A DNA stretch of 64,000 bases from Polydactylus sextarius (Eukaryota > Chordata > Actinopteri > Polynemidae): assembly GCA_016801845.1 (NCBI GenBank), contig CM028931.1, positions 23,430,802 to 23,494,801 on the forward strand, written 5' to 3'. Made by a program: the position numbers and the translations under genes. How positions within the stretch are numbered: the first letter of the stretch is position 1; each line of letters starts with the position of its first letter. Of the stretch, positions 1-13,930 are shown one piece after another. A model generated the notes under the pieces. That model was not told the origin of the DNA and ran no database searches. It saw nothing but the letters and a program-made list of their open reading frames with translations.

Positions 1-682
1 CAAGCAGCCCTTAAACTAACCGTCGTCCTTTTAAGGTCACGCTGCAGACAAGCGGTTTGACATCAACAGTTGCAAACGATATTCGAATGATTCAACCGCA
101 TAAACAGAACCTGAGTGTCGGGACACAGTGGGAGCTGCCTTCAAAAGGATTTCCTTCCTTCTCTTCCACCAGACAGGAAGTCGCTCCGTACCTGTCGGTC
201 ACAAGGAGGTCGGAGAGGTTGCGGTGACTCATTTACCCGCGTTGATGAATCACGCTCGGGAAAAACTGCCGAAGCTCACACGTGGAATAACACAGTCCTT
301 GTTTGTCGGTTAAAAGCCGCTGCAGCCTTCTTTGCTTCTTGTGCTGAGTCAGCCACCGAGGAAAACACCATCCTCCTCCTCCTCCCCCTGCTCCACATCC
401 TGATCTATCGAGGTGGATGAAATGATACAGATCGATACGACGAAGAGCTCCATCAATTGGCTGAGACGAGATAAGGGTCTTTGTCGTCTCAGGGTGGACG
501 TCTGTCAGGTGGCGTTGCACTCGAGTAGCGCCGGTCTCGAACTAGACCGTTTACCAGAGTGACGCACGTTGAACCAGACTACCAACAATCCTCAATCTGG
601 CTTATAGGACTGTAGGACTGATGTGGTAATTATTAACTAGGGTGACGTTAAATCACAGTCACTGACTTTTTTGTGGTCTTAA
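1..682. other. Unannotated flank
   Basis: No gene or recognisable repeat seen apart from a short CCT run near 371-386. Short open frames overlap on both strands without similarity to a family I know. Confidence 0.5.
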
Positions 683-1640
683 GACTCGGTCTCGACTCGG
701 CCTTGACCCGGTCTCAACTCCTCTAAAACTCAGTCTACCTTTCTCAAAGACTCGGTCTCGACTCGGTCCCCGTTGCATTTAAAAACTAATGGTCTTGGAC
801 TCAGCTTGGTCTTGACCCTTCAAAGACTCAGTCTCGGCTCCACAAAGACTCGGCCTCGACTCGGTCTTGCATTTAAGAATTATCGGCCTTGGTCTCAACT
901 GGGTCTTGACCCTTCAGGCTCGACTCGGGCTCAACTCCTCAAAGACTCGGTCGCATTTAAAAACTACTGGTCTTGGATACAACTTGGTCTTAAGCCTTCA
1001 ATGACTCAGTCTTGACTCCTCAAAGACTCGGTCTCAACACAGTCGCGGTTGCATTTAGAAACTAGTGGTCTTGATCTCCCCCTGGTCTTGATCCTTAAAG
1101 ACTCGGCCTTGCATTTAAAAACTAACAGCCTTGGCCTAAGGTCTCAATCGGGTCTTGAACCGGTCCCGGTTGCATTTAAAAAGTAAAAGTCCTGGTCTCG
1201 ATTAGGTCTTGACCCTTCAAGTCTTGACTCGGCTTTAACTCCACAAAGTCTTGGGAGTCTCGGTCTTGACTCGGTCTCGTTTGCATTTAAAAACTAATGG
1301 TTTCAGGTCTCGATTCGGTCTTGACCCTTCGGTCTTGACTCGGTCTCAATTCCTCAAAGACTCGGTCTAGTCTTGATCTCGCCTTGGTCTTGACCCTTCA
1401 AAGACTCGGCCTTAACTCGGTCTTGCATTTAAAAACCAGCAGCCTTGGTCTCGGGTTTCAATCGGGTCTTGACCCTTCAAGTCTTGACTCGGCCTCGATT
1501 CAGTCTTGAACCTTCAGTTTTGACTCTGTCTCAACTCCTCAAAGACTCGGTCTCGCAACCAGTGACTAGCAGTCTTGATCTCGCCTTGGTCTTGATCCTT
1601 CAAAGACTCGGTCTCGACACATATGTGCCGTCTCGTCTCC
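683..1640. repeat. Degenerate minisatellite (GACTCGGTCTTGAC type)
   Basis: Imperfect tandem copies built from GACTCGGTCTCGACTCGG, CTTGACCCTTCAAAGACTC and GCATTTAAAAACTAATGG, with a higher-order period of roughly 60-120 bp. The same motifs return at 3,175-3,487. Confidence 0.9.
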
Positions 1641-3084
1641 ATCGCTACCGTCAGGTCAGAACCACATCGCTGCTTCAGTCTGGGAGAAATGGACCGTTAC
1701 ATCAGTGATGTTATTGTTGAAGTCAGCGTGTAATGAGCCAACGACACCAAAAATAAATAAATTTATAAAAAAAAACACAGACACGTTGAGTAAAATCATA
1801 TATTGTTTAGAGTCTGGAGGATGATCTGAGTGATCTGGGACTCACATTTTTACGACGCAAGTGTTTTGCTGAATATCAAAACAACTAATCGGACTCTTAC
1901 GCTTCAAAAGTGCCAAGGTCAAACTATTATTTCACATATTAAAAGTGGGATAATTGAGCTGATGGATAATTTATATGATTTGTAACATGTAATGTATAGC
2001 ATCCAAGCATTGATCATAACCTAAACATAAACATTACCTGCCAAAATAAACATCAGGTATCCTCTCCTGACAGATCAGCTGTGATTCATTGATATATTTC
2101 GATTTAACACGAGCAGATTCAACACATTCCCAAAAAAAAAAAAAAAAAAAAAAAAATCAGGCGTTTTTGGCAGACGACCACCGATGCACCACTTACACTA
2201 CAGCAGTCGAAGTGAGTGTGCGCTATGCAAATCTAATTGATTTATGCTTTTGGGTCGCGTTTAGTTACATCTCTATTAAAACCAGAAGAGAGAGAGACAG
2301 AGACGGAGAGGTGTAGTCCCCTGGATCCAAGGGTAACGTTCAAACGACACGTTACAGACACGTTTCTTCTTACCTTTCAACTCCGGCGTCGTTCAAACCC
2401 CCTCGTATATCACCACCACGAACCCATGTCTGTTTATAAAAACAAGCGTCCTCGTCAAAAAAAAAAAAAATGTATATATCCACAAAACGGGGCGTAAATC
2501 TACTGCTAAACGTCCGTAAAGGGAGCGGAGCTAGTGAAGCGAGGCTCCACGGCGGAGAGGAGCAACTTGAAACTGACAGAGAGGGATCGGGTCAAACCAT
2601 TAAGGCGATAAGAAAGGGGGGTGTCGAGACTTTAAAAAGAAAACAACACGTCACGGACACGTTGCTATGTTGTTATTCCACTATGAATTGTGCGAAAATG
2701 AGCGTAAAAAATACATTTTATGTTAATAACTCGGACTAACTTAATAAATATATATATAAATCTTTGACAACTTTAAACGCGACCACCCCCGCTGCGCCTT
2801 TTGAAGTGGGCTCGCGCGTTTTAATTCAGTTTAATCCGATTGGTCTCTTCCAACGTGACGCAGCAGCCCGCTGCCGTCTTCACATGGCAGCAGCAACATT
2901 ACACGGCTCCACAGGGTTTTTACATCAGAGCTGAGGCGGCGTTGGCTCCTAACGTGGAGGAATTTTTTTTTTTTTTTTTTTTTTTTGACTCGACTTCATT
3001 GTTATTGTTCACCTTACATACTCACGTGATGTTATATTAAAGGGAAATATATGCTAGTTTAAAATAATTGCATTACATTTTCAA
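1641..3084. other. Intergenic sequence without a recognised gene
   Basis: Contains A-runs at about 2,132-2,156 and 2,460-2,470, a T-run at about 2,962-2,986, and two similar short blocks around CGACACGTTACAGACACGTT (near 2,345) and ACACGTCACGGACACGTT (near 2,646). Nothing coding is supported. Confidence 0.5.
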
Positions 3085-3608
3085 AGAGTGGGGTTCATTT
3101 AAATATATGAATTATATAAAGGCTGAAGTGTTGAACCATGTTTTTGCATGTCTTCTGCACAAGACACTTTGTTCTCGACTTTGGTCTTGACCCTTCAGTA
3201 TTGACTCGGTCTCAACTCCACAAAGACTCGGTCTCGAGTCGGTCTTGGTTGCATTTCAAAACTAATGGTCTTGGTCTTGACCCTTCAAAGACCCAATCTC
3301 AATTCCACAGAGTCTCTGTCTTTACTTGGCCTTGGTCTCAGGTCCCAATTTGGTCTTGACCCTTCAGCTTTGACTCGGTCTCAACTCTACAAAGACTCGG
3401 TCTTGACTCAGTCTTGACTCCGTCTTTAGGTTTCGTTTAAAAACTAACAATCTTGATCTCGACTGGTCTTGAACCTTCAGAGACTCTTCAAAGAACAGAG
3501 TTTTTTTTTTAAAGAGTGTGGTTCATTTAAACAAGGTGAAATCATATGAATTATATCAGGGTTGAACTGCTGAATCATACTTTTGCATGTTTTCTGCACA
3601 AGACACAA
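3085..3608. repeat. Direct duplication bracketing a minisatellite
   Basis: Segments at about 3,085-3,176 and 3,512-3,608 are similar: AAAGAGTG(G/T)GGTTCATTTAAA, a GAATTATAT block, then TTTTGCATG..TTCTGCACAAGACAC. Between them lies a further array of the 683-1,640 minisatellite. Confidence 0.75.
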
Positions 3609-4044
3609 ACTAACACACTTAACAACGAGTCTGTTGGGTCTCTGAGTCTTCTACTCGGCGTGAATCATCGCTAATATCATTTCCACTCGATTCCAAAGCA
3701 TGAACACAGATTATGTCGTGGCTTTCAGAGGAGCTGAAGCTTTGCCTTAGTGGAAAACTAGATTACAACTTAGGAGGGGGTAAAATTATAAGTTTCAAAC
3801 AATCGCTTTCAGACGGCGAGTCATCGCAAGCAAAACAGTGAGTTTTGACTGCGTCCACAGACAGAAAAAAATACGAATCACTTATGTGTTTTGCTCCTCG
3901 TAGAACACTAACATCATGTATGTTAACGACCCAGAAAATCAAATGGCTGTGATGATTGTCATGAACGCCACTGACGATACAAAGGAAAAGGTCAATGACT
4001 CAGCCGTGTCGCTGCTCATTCAACCATGGGAAACCATGAGGAGG

Positions 4045-4800
4045 CCGCAATGAAGTCAGCTTAAATAGAGTAAAGCAGGTCCTGAAGAGTCAGCTGAATG
4101 AGGGGAACAAGGTCCAAGATATCAACACTTAAGCCGAGCCAGTCATCGGATACCACGCAGGTAAAATGAGCTGGCGAAAGGAGGAGATAGAGGACTGGTG
4201 AGGGTCGGAACGACTGTCGAAGGATGAAACAGCAAAGATCCGAGAAGCTGAAACACAATGATGAAAGAGTGATAAAAGTGCACGGCTTGCACCACCAACG
4301 GACTGAAGACTGGAATGAAAGACATCACAGAAGTACTGATCATGATCAGACCAGGACGTTGGGGGTCTACCACACCAGACAGGATCTAAGATGCAGTCTG
4401 CGCAAAGACGCCTCTGAGACAGTTCAGTACATGTGTCATAACCACGTGGAAGATGTAGTGTAGAGGAACATCTGCACTCAGTATGTGTTGGAGGTCCAAA
4501 TGGAAAATATCACCTAAGGGGGTCTTAAGATCCTGCGGAACTGCTAGATCAGGACTGATAATCTGGTGATGGTGGATAATGGATAATAAGGAATAATAAG
4601 TTGGTCAACGGACAGAGATAGGTAGTTGCAATAGATGTTGAAATCCTGAGTAACACAAACAGGAAGTGGAAGAAGGAGCTTGAAATGATTGGCTCTAGCA
4701 GATCTCTGGTCTGTACTGTTCTAGTTTCAGCTAAGATACCGAGTAGAAGCCTCAAACCCCTAGACCTCTGGTAGAAAACCTGATTTAGAAGATGTCACCA
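4045..4800 (+). pseudogene. Degenerate non-LTR retrotransposon pol remnant
   Basis: With frameshifts and stops, the plus strand reads blocks typical of the C-terminal part of R2-like non-LTR retrotransposon ORFs: QVLKSQLNEGNKVQDINT, AEPVIGYHAGKMSWRKEEIE, then GVYHTRQDLRCSLRKDASET in an open frame at 4,224-4,463, followed by a RNIC..Y.LEV-like block and a stretch matching the region that usually reads (Q/R)TDKMVM. This part of such ORFs lies after the reverse transcriptase and includes a CxxC..H zinc-finger-like motif. It is a dead fragment, and clade assignment is uncertain. Confidence 0.72.
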
Positions 4801-4865
4801 CATCGTTGAGATGTCAGAGGGAGACTTTAATAATGTAGATACTGATTGTTAACACTGTTTAGATC

Positions 4866-5815
4866 ATCCCTTTCTAAAGACCAATCCCCTACCCCTCATC
4901 CATTGAAACAAAGTGTTGAGGGGTGAAAACGATCCTCTACTTTACCGTCACACGTCATCAGAAGTCGTCACTAGTTGCTACTTAAAGACGAATGACAACA
5001 AACAAAGATGGCGTCTACAGACTCGTTTGCACCGATCAAGTCGGCAATTGATTAAAAACTGACGAGAATTATCAGATCTGTTATCAGACGAATGGAAAAC
5101 GTTAGCAAAGTGACGACTAGCGCTAATGGACGTTATCGATAAGCGATAAGTCAGCTTAACAAGTTAAATGTATCAATTAGTTTGTTGATTAAATCGCCAA
5201 CTTTTCCGACAACTGCGTCCTTGTCCTGGTGCATGCTGGGAAATTTCCCACACCCCTTCTTCGTTTGAAGTGGAAGGTTGCGTGGCCCCTCCCCCTTCGC
5301 CCAATAGAGGATCGAGATAGATAGACCTTCCCCTCACGTGAACGTGCAAAAAGAGAGGGGTAGGACTAAGGGGTAAAAATGGAATTGGCTCTTACTAGAC
5401 TTGGGGCTAATCCCATTTCTACCCCATAGCCCTTAATCAACCCCTTAATAAAATCAACAGTACATTTAACTTATTAAGCTAAAGTAGGGGCGTCTCATTT
5501 CCTAGGGGAATGTTTTCACCCCTCAACACTTTGCTTCAAGGGATGAGGGGTAAGAGAAGGGGTAGGGGTACTAAAAAGAGAAATGGGATTGGCCCTTACT
5601 AGACTTGGGGCCAATGTCATTTTGTGCCCCTTACCTTTAATAAACCCCTTAATAAACTCATCAGTGTATTTAACTTATTATCTAAAGTAGAGGTGTCTCA
5701 TTTCCCAGAGGAATGTTTTCACCCCTCAACACTTTGTTAAAAGGTATGAGGGGTAAGAGAAGGGGTAGGGGTACAAAAACAAAAATGGAAATGGATTGGC
5801 CTCAAGTCTAGTAAG
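4866..5815. mobile_element. Tandem MITE array, GGGCCAATCCCATTTCT family
   Basis: Three related copies in a row. Each has an end resembling CCAATCCC(A)TTTCT or its reverse complement AAATGGGATTGGCC, with GTGTTGAGGGGTGAAAAC and GAGGGGTAAGAGAAGGGGTAG inside. The copies are separated by the recurring spacer TTACTAGACTTGGGGC, suggesting duplication of element plus flank. No coding capacity. Confidence 0.75.
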
Positions 5816-7859
5816 TCTGTCCTGATACAGCAGAAAATAGTACAGAGATGTTGATTTCTAACAGCATATAACAGATAAAGACGTGTGTTGAACTACCCAC
5901 AATACAACACAATATGATGTAAGATGCTATACATCATGTAGCATAGGTTCAGAACTAAAACAACTAAAGCAACACAACTTTATCATTGAGAAAAGGAGTC
6001 ACAGATCAGACAAACAACAAAGCGTTTATGAATATCCACGAGGTTATGCGCTTGATCAAATGTAGCCAGTTCTTATGTAATCGGAAACAGTAACAGTCAC
6101 AGCACCTCGCATGTTTCTGCGATAACTAATATGAGCTTCGAACCTGCACTAATTTAAAACAGCAACATTGGCAGCCAGGAAATCACACTGTCTGCCTCCT
6201 CCGCCACAAGGACATTTCACATACCAGGTCTCCAGTCAGAACAAGCTGCCCTAGTTGGATTCGCACAGATTCACTAATTAAACAAACCACAGGGGGACAC
6301 AGGATGTAGACTTGTGTGAAAATGGATACAGAGACAGACCTGGAAGAGTAGCGACAAAAGCTAAAGATTAAGAGAATGGATGACAATACATCAGAGGGTA
6401 GTTTAGCTAGGTTATGAAACCGCCTCCGATTGTACCTTGTTTCCAACCCCGCCTGTGTTTTCACCATTCATTCATTCATTCATTCGTTCGTTCATTCATT
6501 GAGGATCAGTGGAAACTGGCTGCACATGTTCTCAACAAAACAAAGACAATAACACATGATGTCATCTCAGAAATCTTCAAAAGGCATCCGTCGGTATTGC
6601 GACGAATGGACGATGACAACAATGGACTGCGTCGGATTCCAGTCGGTTCACCTGAAAGGAGGGTAGCAAAGGCGGCAGACTTACCGCAAATGGAACAAAC
6701 AGAAGCTGAAGATCTTAAAGATATTCCTCCGACTGGGATTTGTTCTCTTTCGGCTTCTCCCTCCCCGCCTTCTTCCCCTCCTCTTTTCTCACCACAGCAA
6801 GATGCTGCCTGGACCAGTGCGCGTCGTCATGGTAACCCAGACTAATGACACGTGATCTGCGTCTACCCGGGTTGCCCATTGGTTGGGACGCGGGGGGAAG
6901 TGCTGGGAGGGAGGGGAGGTGATGTCACACACCCACCGCTTCACAAATGGGAGGGATCTTCACGATCACACACACACATGCAGACACAATAGGAGTCTTC
7001 TTTTTCTTTTTAAGGTGGGGCTGGGCTCAAACGGATAATCAATGATGATTCTACTTGACTGACTTGACTCGATCGCTCAGTGACACGCTGACTGACTTAA
7101 AGGACGTCTGATCCGAGACGTCAGGCTCTGACGCATCATCTCCTCTGCAATGCTGCTGCTGCTGCTGCTGCTGCTGTTTCCAGCACTCTACACCGCTGTG
7201 GGCAAGGATTCAAAAATAATACAAGTGTTACACGACACACGAGAGGGCCCATATGAGGCATCTTGACCTGCTGGCCTGCCACACTCAGCCGATCCTAGAG
7301 GGCCTGCGGGAAGCTATTTATAGCAGTGAAGACCAGGGATGATTGTAACTCCTCTTTGTCTCAGCTCCTACAACTTGCAGAATACCCGTGGCAGGACACT
7401 GAAATTTTGACACCGAGTAGCCTCATTTGTCGACTACAAATAGCAACACCTTCAACGTCACCAACTGTATCACAGTTTTTATTATCTGATATCAAAGACA
7501 AGGAGTGTCACTGTTACAACCACACGTTTATGTCACGTGTGTCAACACTAAAGCATCTCCATGCGGTTTACTAAGAACAAAATAATCTGATCACTGATGC
7601 TAAATGAAGAACAAGAGGATATAATACCTATGACCCACCTGTCGGCCACTGTTTAGCTAGCTGTAGCAGTTAGCATCGATGAAATGACTCACATTTTTAC
7701 TTTTTAATCTAATACAAGCGGCCTCATTCAAAAGTCAACATTATCGGTACTGATCAAAAATATAGACTTGGTTCAAAAGATTGATTTCGGACCTGAAATG
7801 TGTTTTATTTAGTTGTAAAATCTAAACACATTGAGTGGTAACACTCAGACAGAAATAAA
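5816..7859. other. Intergenic sequence without a recognised gene
   Basis: Contains an ATTC/GTTC microsatellite at about 6,465-6,500, a short CA run near 6,968, and an ATG followed by nine CTG codons at 7,150. An open frame at 6,414-6,845 (plus) has no recognisable domain and begins in the microsatellite, so I do not call it a gene. Confidence 0.5.
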
Positions 7860-8340
7860 ACTACGATGTTACAATGCTATAATTCTATGATACTACGATG
7901 CCGTGATGCTTATAGCTTCATAGCATAGCATCGTAGCGGTTAGCATTGTAGCATCGTAGCATCAGAGACAGTTTGCAATGCGAAGCACTGCATCACAAAC
8001 AACTCCTGGAGTGGGAAATTCACAGACTTTTATAAAATGTAGTTTTATCGAACAACCATTTTCTTATTTTCACATAAAACATCTACCTAAAAATATAAAA
8101 CCAATTTTCACTCATACATTCAGATATGTATATACAATATATACAACAGTAGACCATGGACATGTGAAGTGAATTTGGTGACACTACAGTGTAAAACAGT
8201 AAAGTTATTAAACATTCTGATAAATATTTTTGGTACTGCACTTTGTAGACGGTCCCTAATCACTTTTCTGGCTAATCAGGCCTCCAACAAGGCAGAAGAT
8301 AGCTTGTTTGGATGATAATGGTCACAGTCCACAGTTTGTA
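7860..8340. repeat. ATGCTAC-type minisatellite with conserved flank (copy 1)
   Basis: Short array of (ATGCTA)-like units to about 7,965, followed by GCATCAGAGACAGTTTGCAA and, further on, CTGGCTAATCAGGCCTCCAA and GGTCACAGTC. The same order of array and flank occurs at 35,780-36,735, so this is a dispersed element, not a simple repeat. Confidence 0.7.
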
Positions 8341-8938
8341 ACGTTTCGCTAATGTTATCTATTATTGGTTAAAGTGATGCTGTTACAACCGTCCCTAGTT
8401 TGCCCTATTTTAATAAATAGGAAAAAATACAAAAACTACCAAAGGACTAAGAGCTGGTGCTGCACTAAACAAATTGCCATGACTTCATAATGCGTAGTGT
8501 CCCACATTTTTACAAGCATTTTGCAAACTTCAAAGCTGAGAGAGAGAGAAAAACTGGCACAGGAACAGTAGCAATAAACGCAGCATTTACTAAATCTGAA
8601 GCTGCTGAGTGATTGAAAAAAGACGATGCAGCAGAGAGAGAGACTGTCACACACACACCACCCCCTAAGTTTATCTGTCTATTTGTGTTTGTTTTTCACC
8701 CCCTTTTTTGTGTCACCATTATGAATTTCGTGCTCATTCACAACGATGACATGAATAATAATGGTCCGAGCTTGTTACGCAACAGTCTGGGTTTGGTCCA
8801 GTTCTAGCAGAGATGAGAAATGATCTCGTTCTGGGAGAATCTGATGTTGGGTTTTTCTTGGCTGATGTCATTTGTTGCTTCAGTAAGATACTGAGAAACT
8901 AAAAAAAAAATGTGGCTCTCTAATCTTAAACAGTCAAA
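8341..8938. other. Intergenic sequence, nothing recognised
   Basis: AT-rich with GA and CA short runs; the overlapping small open frames on both strands show no domain. Confidence 0.5.
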
Positions 8939-9377
8939 GGGCCAATCCCATTTCTCTCTCTTTTTTTCTTACCCCTACGCCTCGACCCTTAAAACAAAGT
9001 GTTGAGGGGTGAAAATCTTCGTCTACTTTACCGTTACACATCATCAGAAGTGGTTTCTAGTTGCTACAAGTCTCTAGTGTGACAAGTCTCCATGACGACC
9101 GAACAACAAAAATAGCAAACAAAGGAAGAAAAGAGTCCTGTTAGCAAAGTGACAGCTAGCGATCGCTAGCTAACGTTAAAGAATGTTATTGATTAGCGGT
9201 TAGCAATAAGTTAGCATAATAAGTTAAATATACTGATTACTTTATTAACTAAATCATTAACTTTGTTGACAACCGCATCCTTGTCCTGGTGCATGCTGGG
9301 AAATTTCCACCACCCCTTTCTAGCTTTGTTTGCAAAAGAGAGGGGGAGGAGCTAAGGCGTAGAAATGGGATTGGCCC
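8939..9377. mobile_element. MITE with perfect 17 bp terminal inverted repeats
   Basis: Starts GGGCCAATCCCATTTCT and ends AGAAATGGGATTGGCCC, an exact inverted repeat, with a 439 bp span. The interior shares GTGTTGAGGGGTGAAAA, TACTTTACCGT and GTGCATGCTGGGAAATTTCC with the array at 4,866-5,815. It is non-coding, so it would need a transposase in trans. The TIR recalls ISL2EU/Harbinger-type fish MITEs (from memory). Confidence 0.88.
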
Positions 9378-9977
9378 AAAGTTGGCTTCTACAAAGTGCT
9401 TGCTGGTTAGCTTTGACTTTTTGCGACTATTTATTTTGTCTTGCAGGTCAAAAATGCTAGCTAGATGCTAACATTTGGACACAAGAAGAACTTATGCTTC
9501 TTATCATTCAGATCATGCAGTAATTATCTGGACATGAGCTGTGTGAAGCTGTCTACACTGATCAGACATGAAGCTCAAACATCACCTCCACAGGGACCAT
9601 GCATTATGCAGCCATTTTCTTCTAATGTCGGGCAGAGAGCTTTATCAATAAAACATGCATCACTGTCTCCAAAGCCATCTATTTCTCATATAGGCTCTAT
9701 ATATACATACATAAACAATAATCAACCAATCTACTCTTTATGCTACTCTGTGGTGCAGAAGAGACACAAGGCATTAAGTAGATATGGCAGAGTACTGAAG
9801 ACATTAAGACCAATGCTATTTTTAATAGGTGACTAAAGAATCAGTGGAACAAACTGTATCTTCAGATGTCTGCTAGCTTGCTAAATTGTTAGCCTCTGTG
9901 GCTCGATTCTTTACATTCTAGGGTTTTATGCATCAGGATCATCTGGTCTTTACTTGGGAACCCACATGCAAAAATCT

Positions 9978-10889
9978 AAGTATACCCCACAATTCAATAG
10001 TTTGAGGTTTGCAGGCATTAGTTTATACGCAGCTTTCTTAAAGTCTCGACATAGCATTTCAAAAGGGGGTTGAGTTCTGGATTAATTGGACCATTGCAAC
10101 ACCTTGGTTCCTTTCTTTTTCAGCAATTCCGTCATAGATTTGCTGTTGCGCTTGGAATGATTGTCTGGTTTAATGACCCAATTTCGGTCAAGTCGGACAG
10201 TCGTCACATTTGAGTGAGTTCACGGTCAACTCAAGGCGACTGCAAGGTGCTCAGGTACTGTGGCTTCAAAACAAGACCAAATCATCCACCACTTGACAGT
10301 TGGTAAGAGGTGTTAGTGCCATGTTTTGTGAAACCAAAACTCAGCATACCAGCACAGTACTTCAAGGCCAAATACTTCTATTTTGGTCTTGTCTGTCTAA
10401 AAGACATTGATCTTGTGGTATTTTCATTGATACAACTTTGCAGACCTAAGTTGTGCTGCTGTATTCTTTTTAGCAAGAAGAGGCCATCGCTTGGCAACCC
10501 TTCCAAACAAGCCAAACTTGTTTGTCTGACTTTGGGTTGAAGTTTCTGAAACATCCATTTATGGGAAGATTGGCAACTGTCTTGAATGTTTTGCAGTCTT
10601 TTTCCACTGTAGAGTGATGGACTTCAAATTGTTTGGAAATAGCCTTATAACCCTTCCCAGACCTATACGCAGCAACCATTGCTTCTCTAAGGTTTCTGCT
10701 GAGGTCTTTTTCCTCATTGGATTTATTTTAAGACACACCTGTATGCTCCAGACCAGAAAACTGCCATAACTCCTGCTTTTATACAGGTGGTCACACCTAC
10801 TGGTGATCAACTAATCGAGAGCATTTGATTAGCAGCACCTGGCTGCTACTAACCCTCTTAAATCCTATTGAAACAGCGAGGGTACACTT
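9978..10889 (-). mobile_element. Internally deleted Tc1-like transposon with decayed transposase
   Basis: Imperfect inverted ends (AAGTATACCC at 9,978; AAGTGTACCCTCGC read inward from 10,889). The minus strand reads the helix-turn-helix part YRSGKGYKAISKQFEVHHST then VEKDCKTFKTVANLP, a piece like NKFGLFGRVAKRWPLLAKKN, and, past stops, a catalytic-domain stretch NWVIKPDNHSKRNSKSMTEL LKKK in which the usual QQDNDPKH is altered. Full Tc1-like elements are about 1.3-1.6 kb, so about a third is missing. Non-functional. Confidence 0.88.
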
Positions 10890-10919
10890 CAAATCACATA
10901 CTTCCATCTTGGCGGTCCA

Positions 10920-11230
10920 AATCAACAGTTAACATTCTGTCCAGTGGTAAGACTGGGCCAGGGTCATTTGGGGGCCACCTAGGTGCTAGCATCCCAGGCC
11001 TAGACCCGAGACTTTTGTGTTCAGATTCTCGGGCCACTGGCCTCTCCAGATTACCCTTCGGCGGGCCCCCATTTGTGTATTCTAGTTGTACAAGATCTAC
11101 ATGGGTTTGCTGTACGAAGTTAGCTTGCTAACTGCTGTTTAGACCGCTAGCATAGCTTGTACCACCACCAGCAGTTAGCATGGGCTCGAGACGATGTGAA
11201 AGCAATTAGCCCCAGCATGCCTTGGTTAGC
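10920..11230. repeat. Dispersed repeat, copy in inverse orientation
   Basis: Read on the minus strand it gives CCGAAGGGTAATCTGGAGAG, GGCCAGTGGC, ACACAAAAGTCTCGGG and CTGGGATGCTAGCACC, which recur on the plus strand at about 21,820-21,925 and (diverged) 22,295-22,460. No coding capacity is recognised; origin unknown. Confidence 0.65.
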
Positions 11231-12454
11231 TCGGCCGAGCTTTGGCCCATTTGTCTGGCGCCCGGCAACCAGGAAGTAGATATATGTACTTAGAAAGGAA
11301 TAAATCAAATCCAACTAATTTTTAATATATGCCGACAGAATACATACAAGGCGTTGTTGATGGGGGCGGCACCCCAACACCTTGAAAATAATAATAGCTG
11401 TGAGCTACATGAAATTAGCCCAAATGACAAGCAAATCAAGGGGGGGGGGGGTGAAATAGCACACCTGTCAATCACTAACCGTCGTCAACCTGCTGCTGAT
11501 TGGTCAGAACCATGCTCCCTGCATAAATTAGAGTACTTCTTTTTTCCCACATGACTGTAACTATTTAAACACCACGTTACAAGCTCCATTTAAAGATAGC
11601 AAAACGTACAGTAGCTCTAAGTTGTGCTGTCTAATCCGGTATCTGAACTCTCAGTAAACTGAGCACATGGCACAATTGCAACAAAGACACGTCACTAAGA
11701 ACAGCTGTGATGTGTAGTTTCATACAAAGAGTAATAGTTTAAACCCACAGATGAACACAATGTGAACCCTCAGTCTAAACAAGTGATATTGAAAAAAGGT
11801 CTTCAGTATTTTTAGGTAACGTAAACTCAGCCCGTGCTGTAATTTGAACGTTTAATTTCCTCTGCAACGATGAGCACTAACCCTGTGCAAACACTGCGTA
11901 AATCAGCTCCAGTCTGCTGCCCCAGAATGCAATGCGTAGACGAAGTGAAGGCGAAGAGAGGCCGAGGTGTCTGTGGTGGCGGTAGGGGAGTCCGACGGTG
12001 GAAATCAGAGATGGTGCATAAATGTAACTGAGTGAAAACACATCCAGCGACCGAGACGTGAGATCGGATTTCAGCAGATCTGGCTGTGTCTGTGGTCGGT
12101 CTGAGCCGGACTAAATTTAACTGTATGTGTTTGGGAGACCTCAGAGCAGAGCTGTGTGAGGACTGAAACAGCAGCAGCGGTCAGGGTGCGGCCACAGTGG
12201 ATCCATTTCTCACACTGCTGCCTGTTTACTGTGTCCATGAAATGCTAGTATGCTAGGCTATAAATCCACTCTGTTCTGACTCGTTGCTGGTCCTTCACTG
12301 TACAGACTTTACTGAGCCAAGTATGGATGTGACTGTAATGATTGTGGGAGTTTAGGTTAAAGGTAACCTGCTATAGATGTCTTTATTGGATCAGCCATGA
12401 CCGGTTCTTATGGTGATTAGTAAAATATATCAGTATTAGCGTTGTTGTAGGTTA
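11231..12454. other. Intergenic sequence, nothing recognised
   Basis: Apart from a G10 run near 11,440 no repeat or gene is evident. Confidence 0.45.

Positions 12455-13930
<1,476 letters not shown>

Noticed and set aside
6414..6845. 143-codon plus-strand frame
   Set aside because: Starts in an ATTC microsatellite run, no domain and no splice context.
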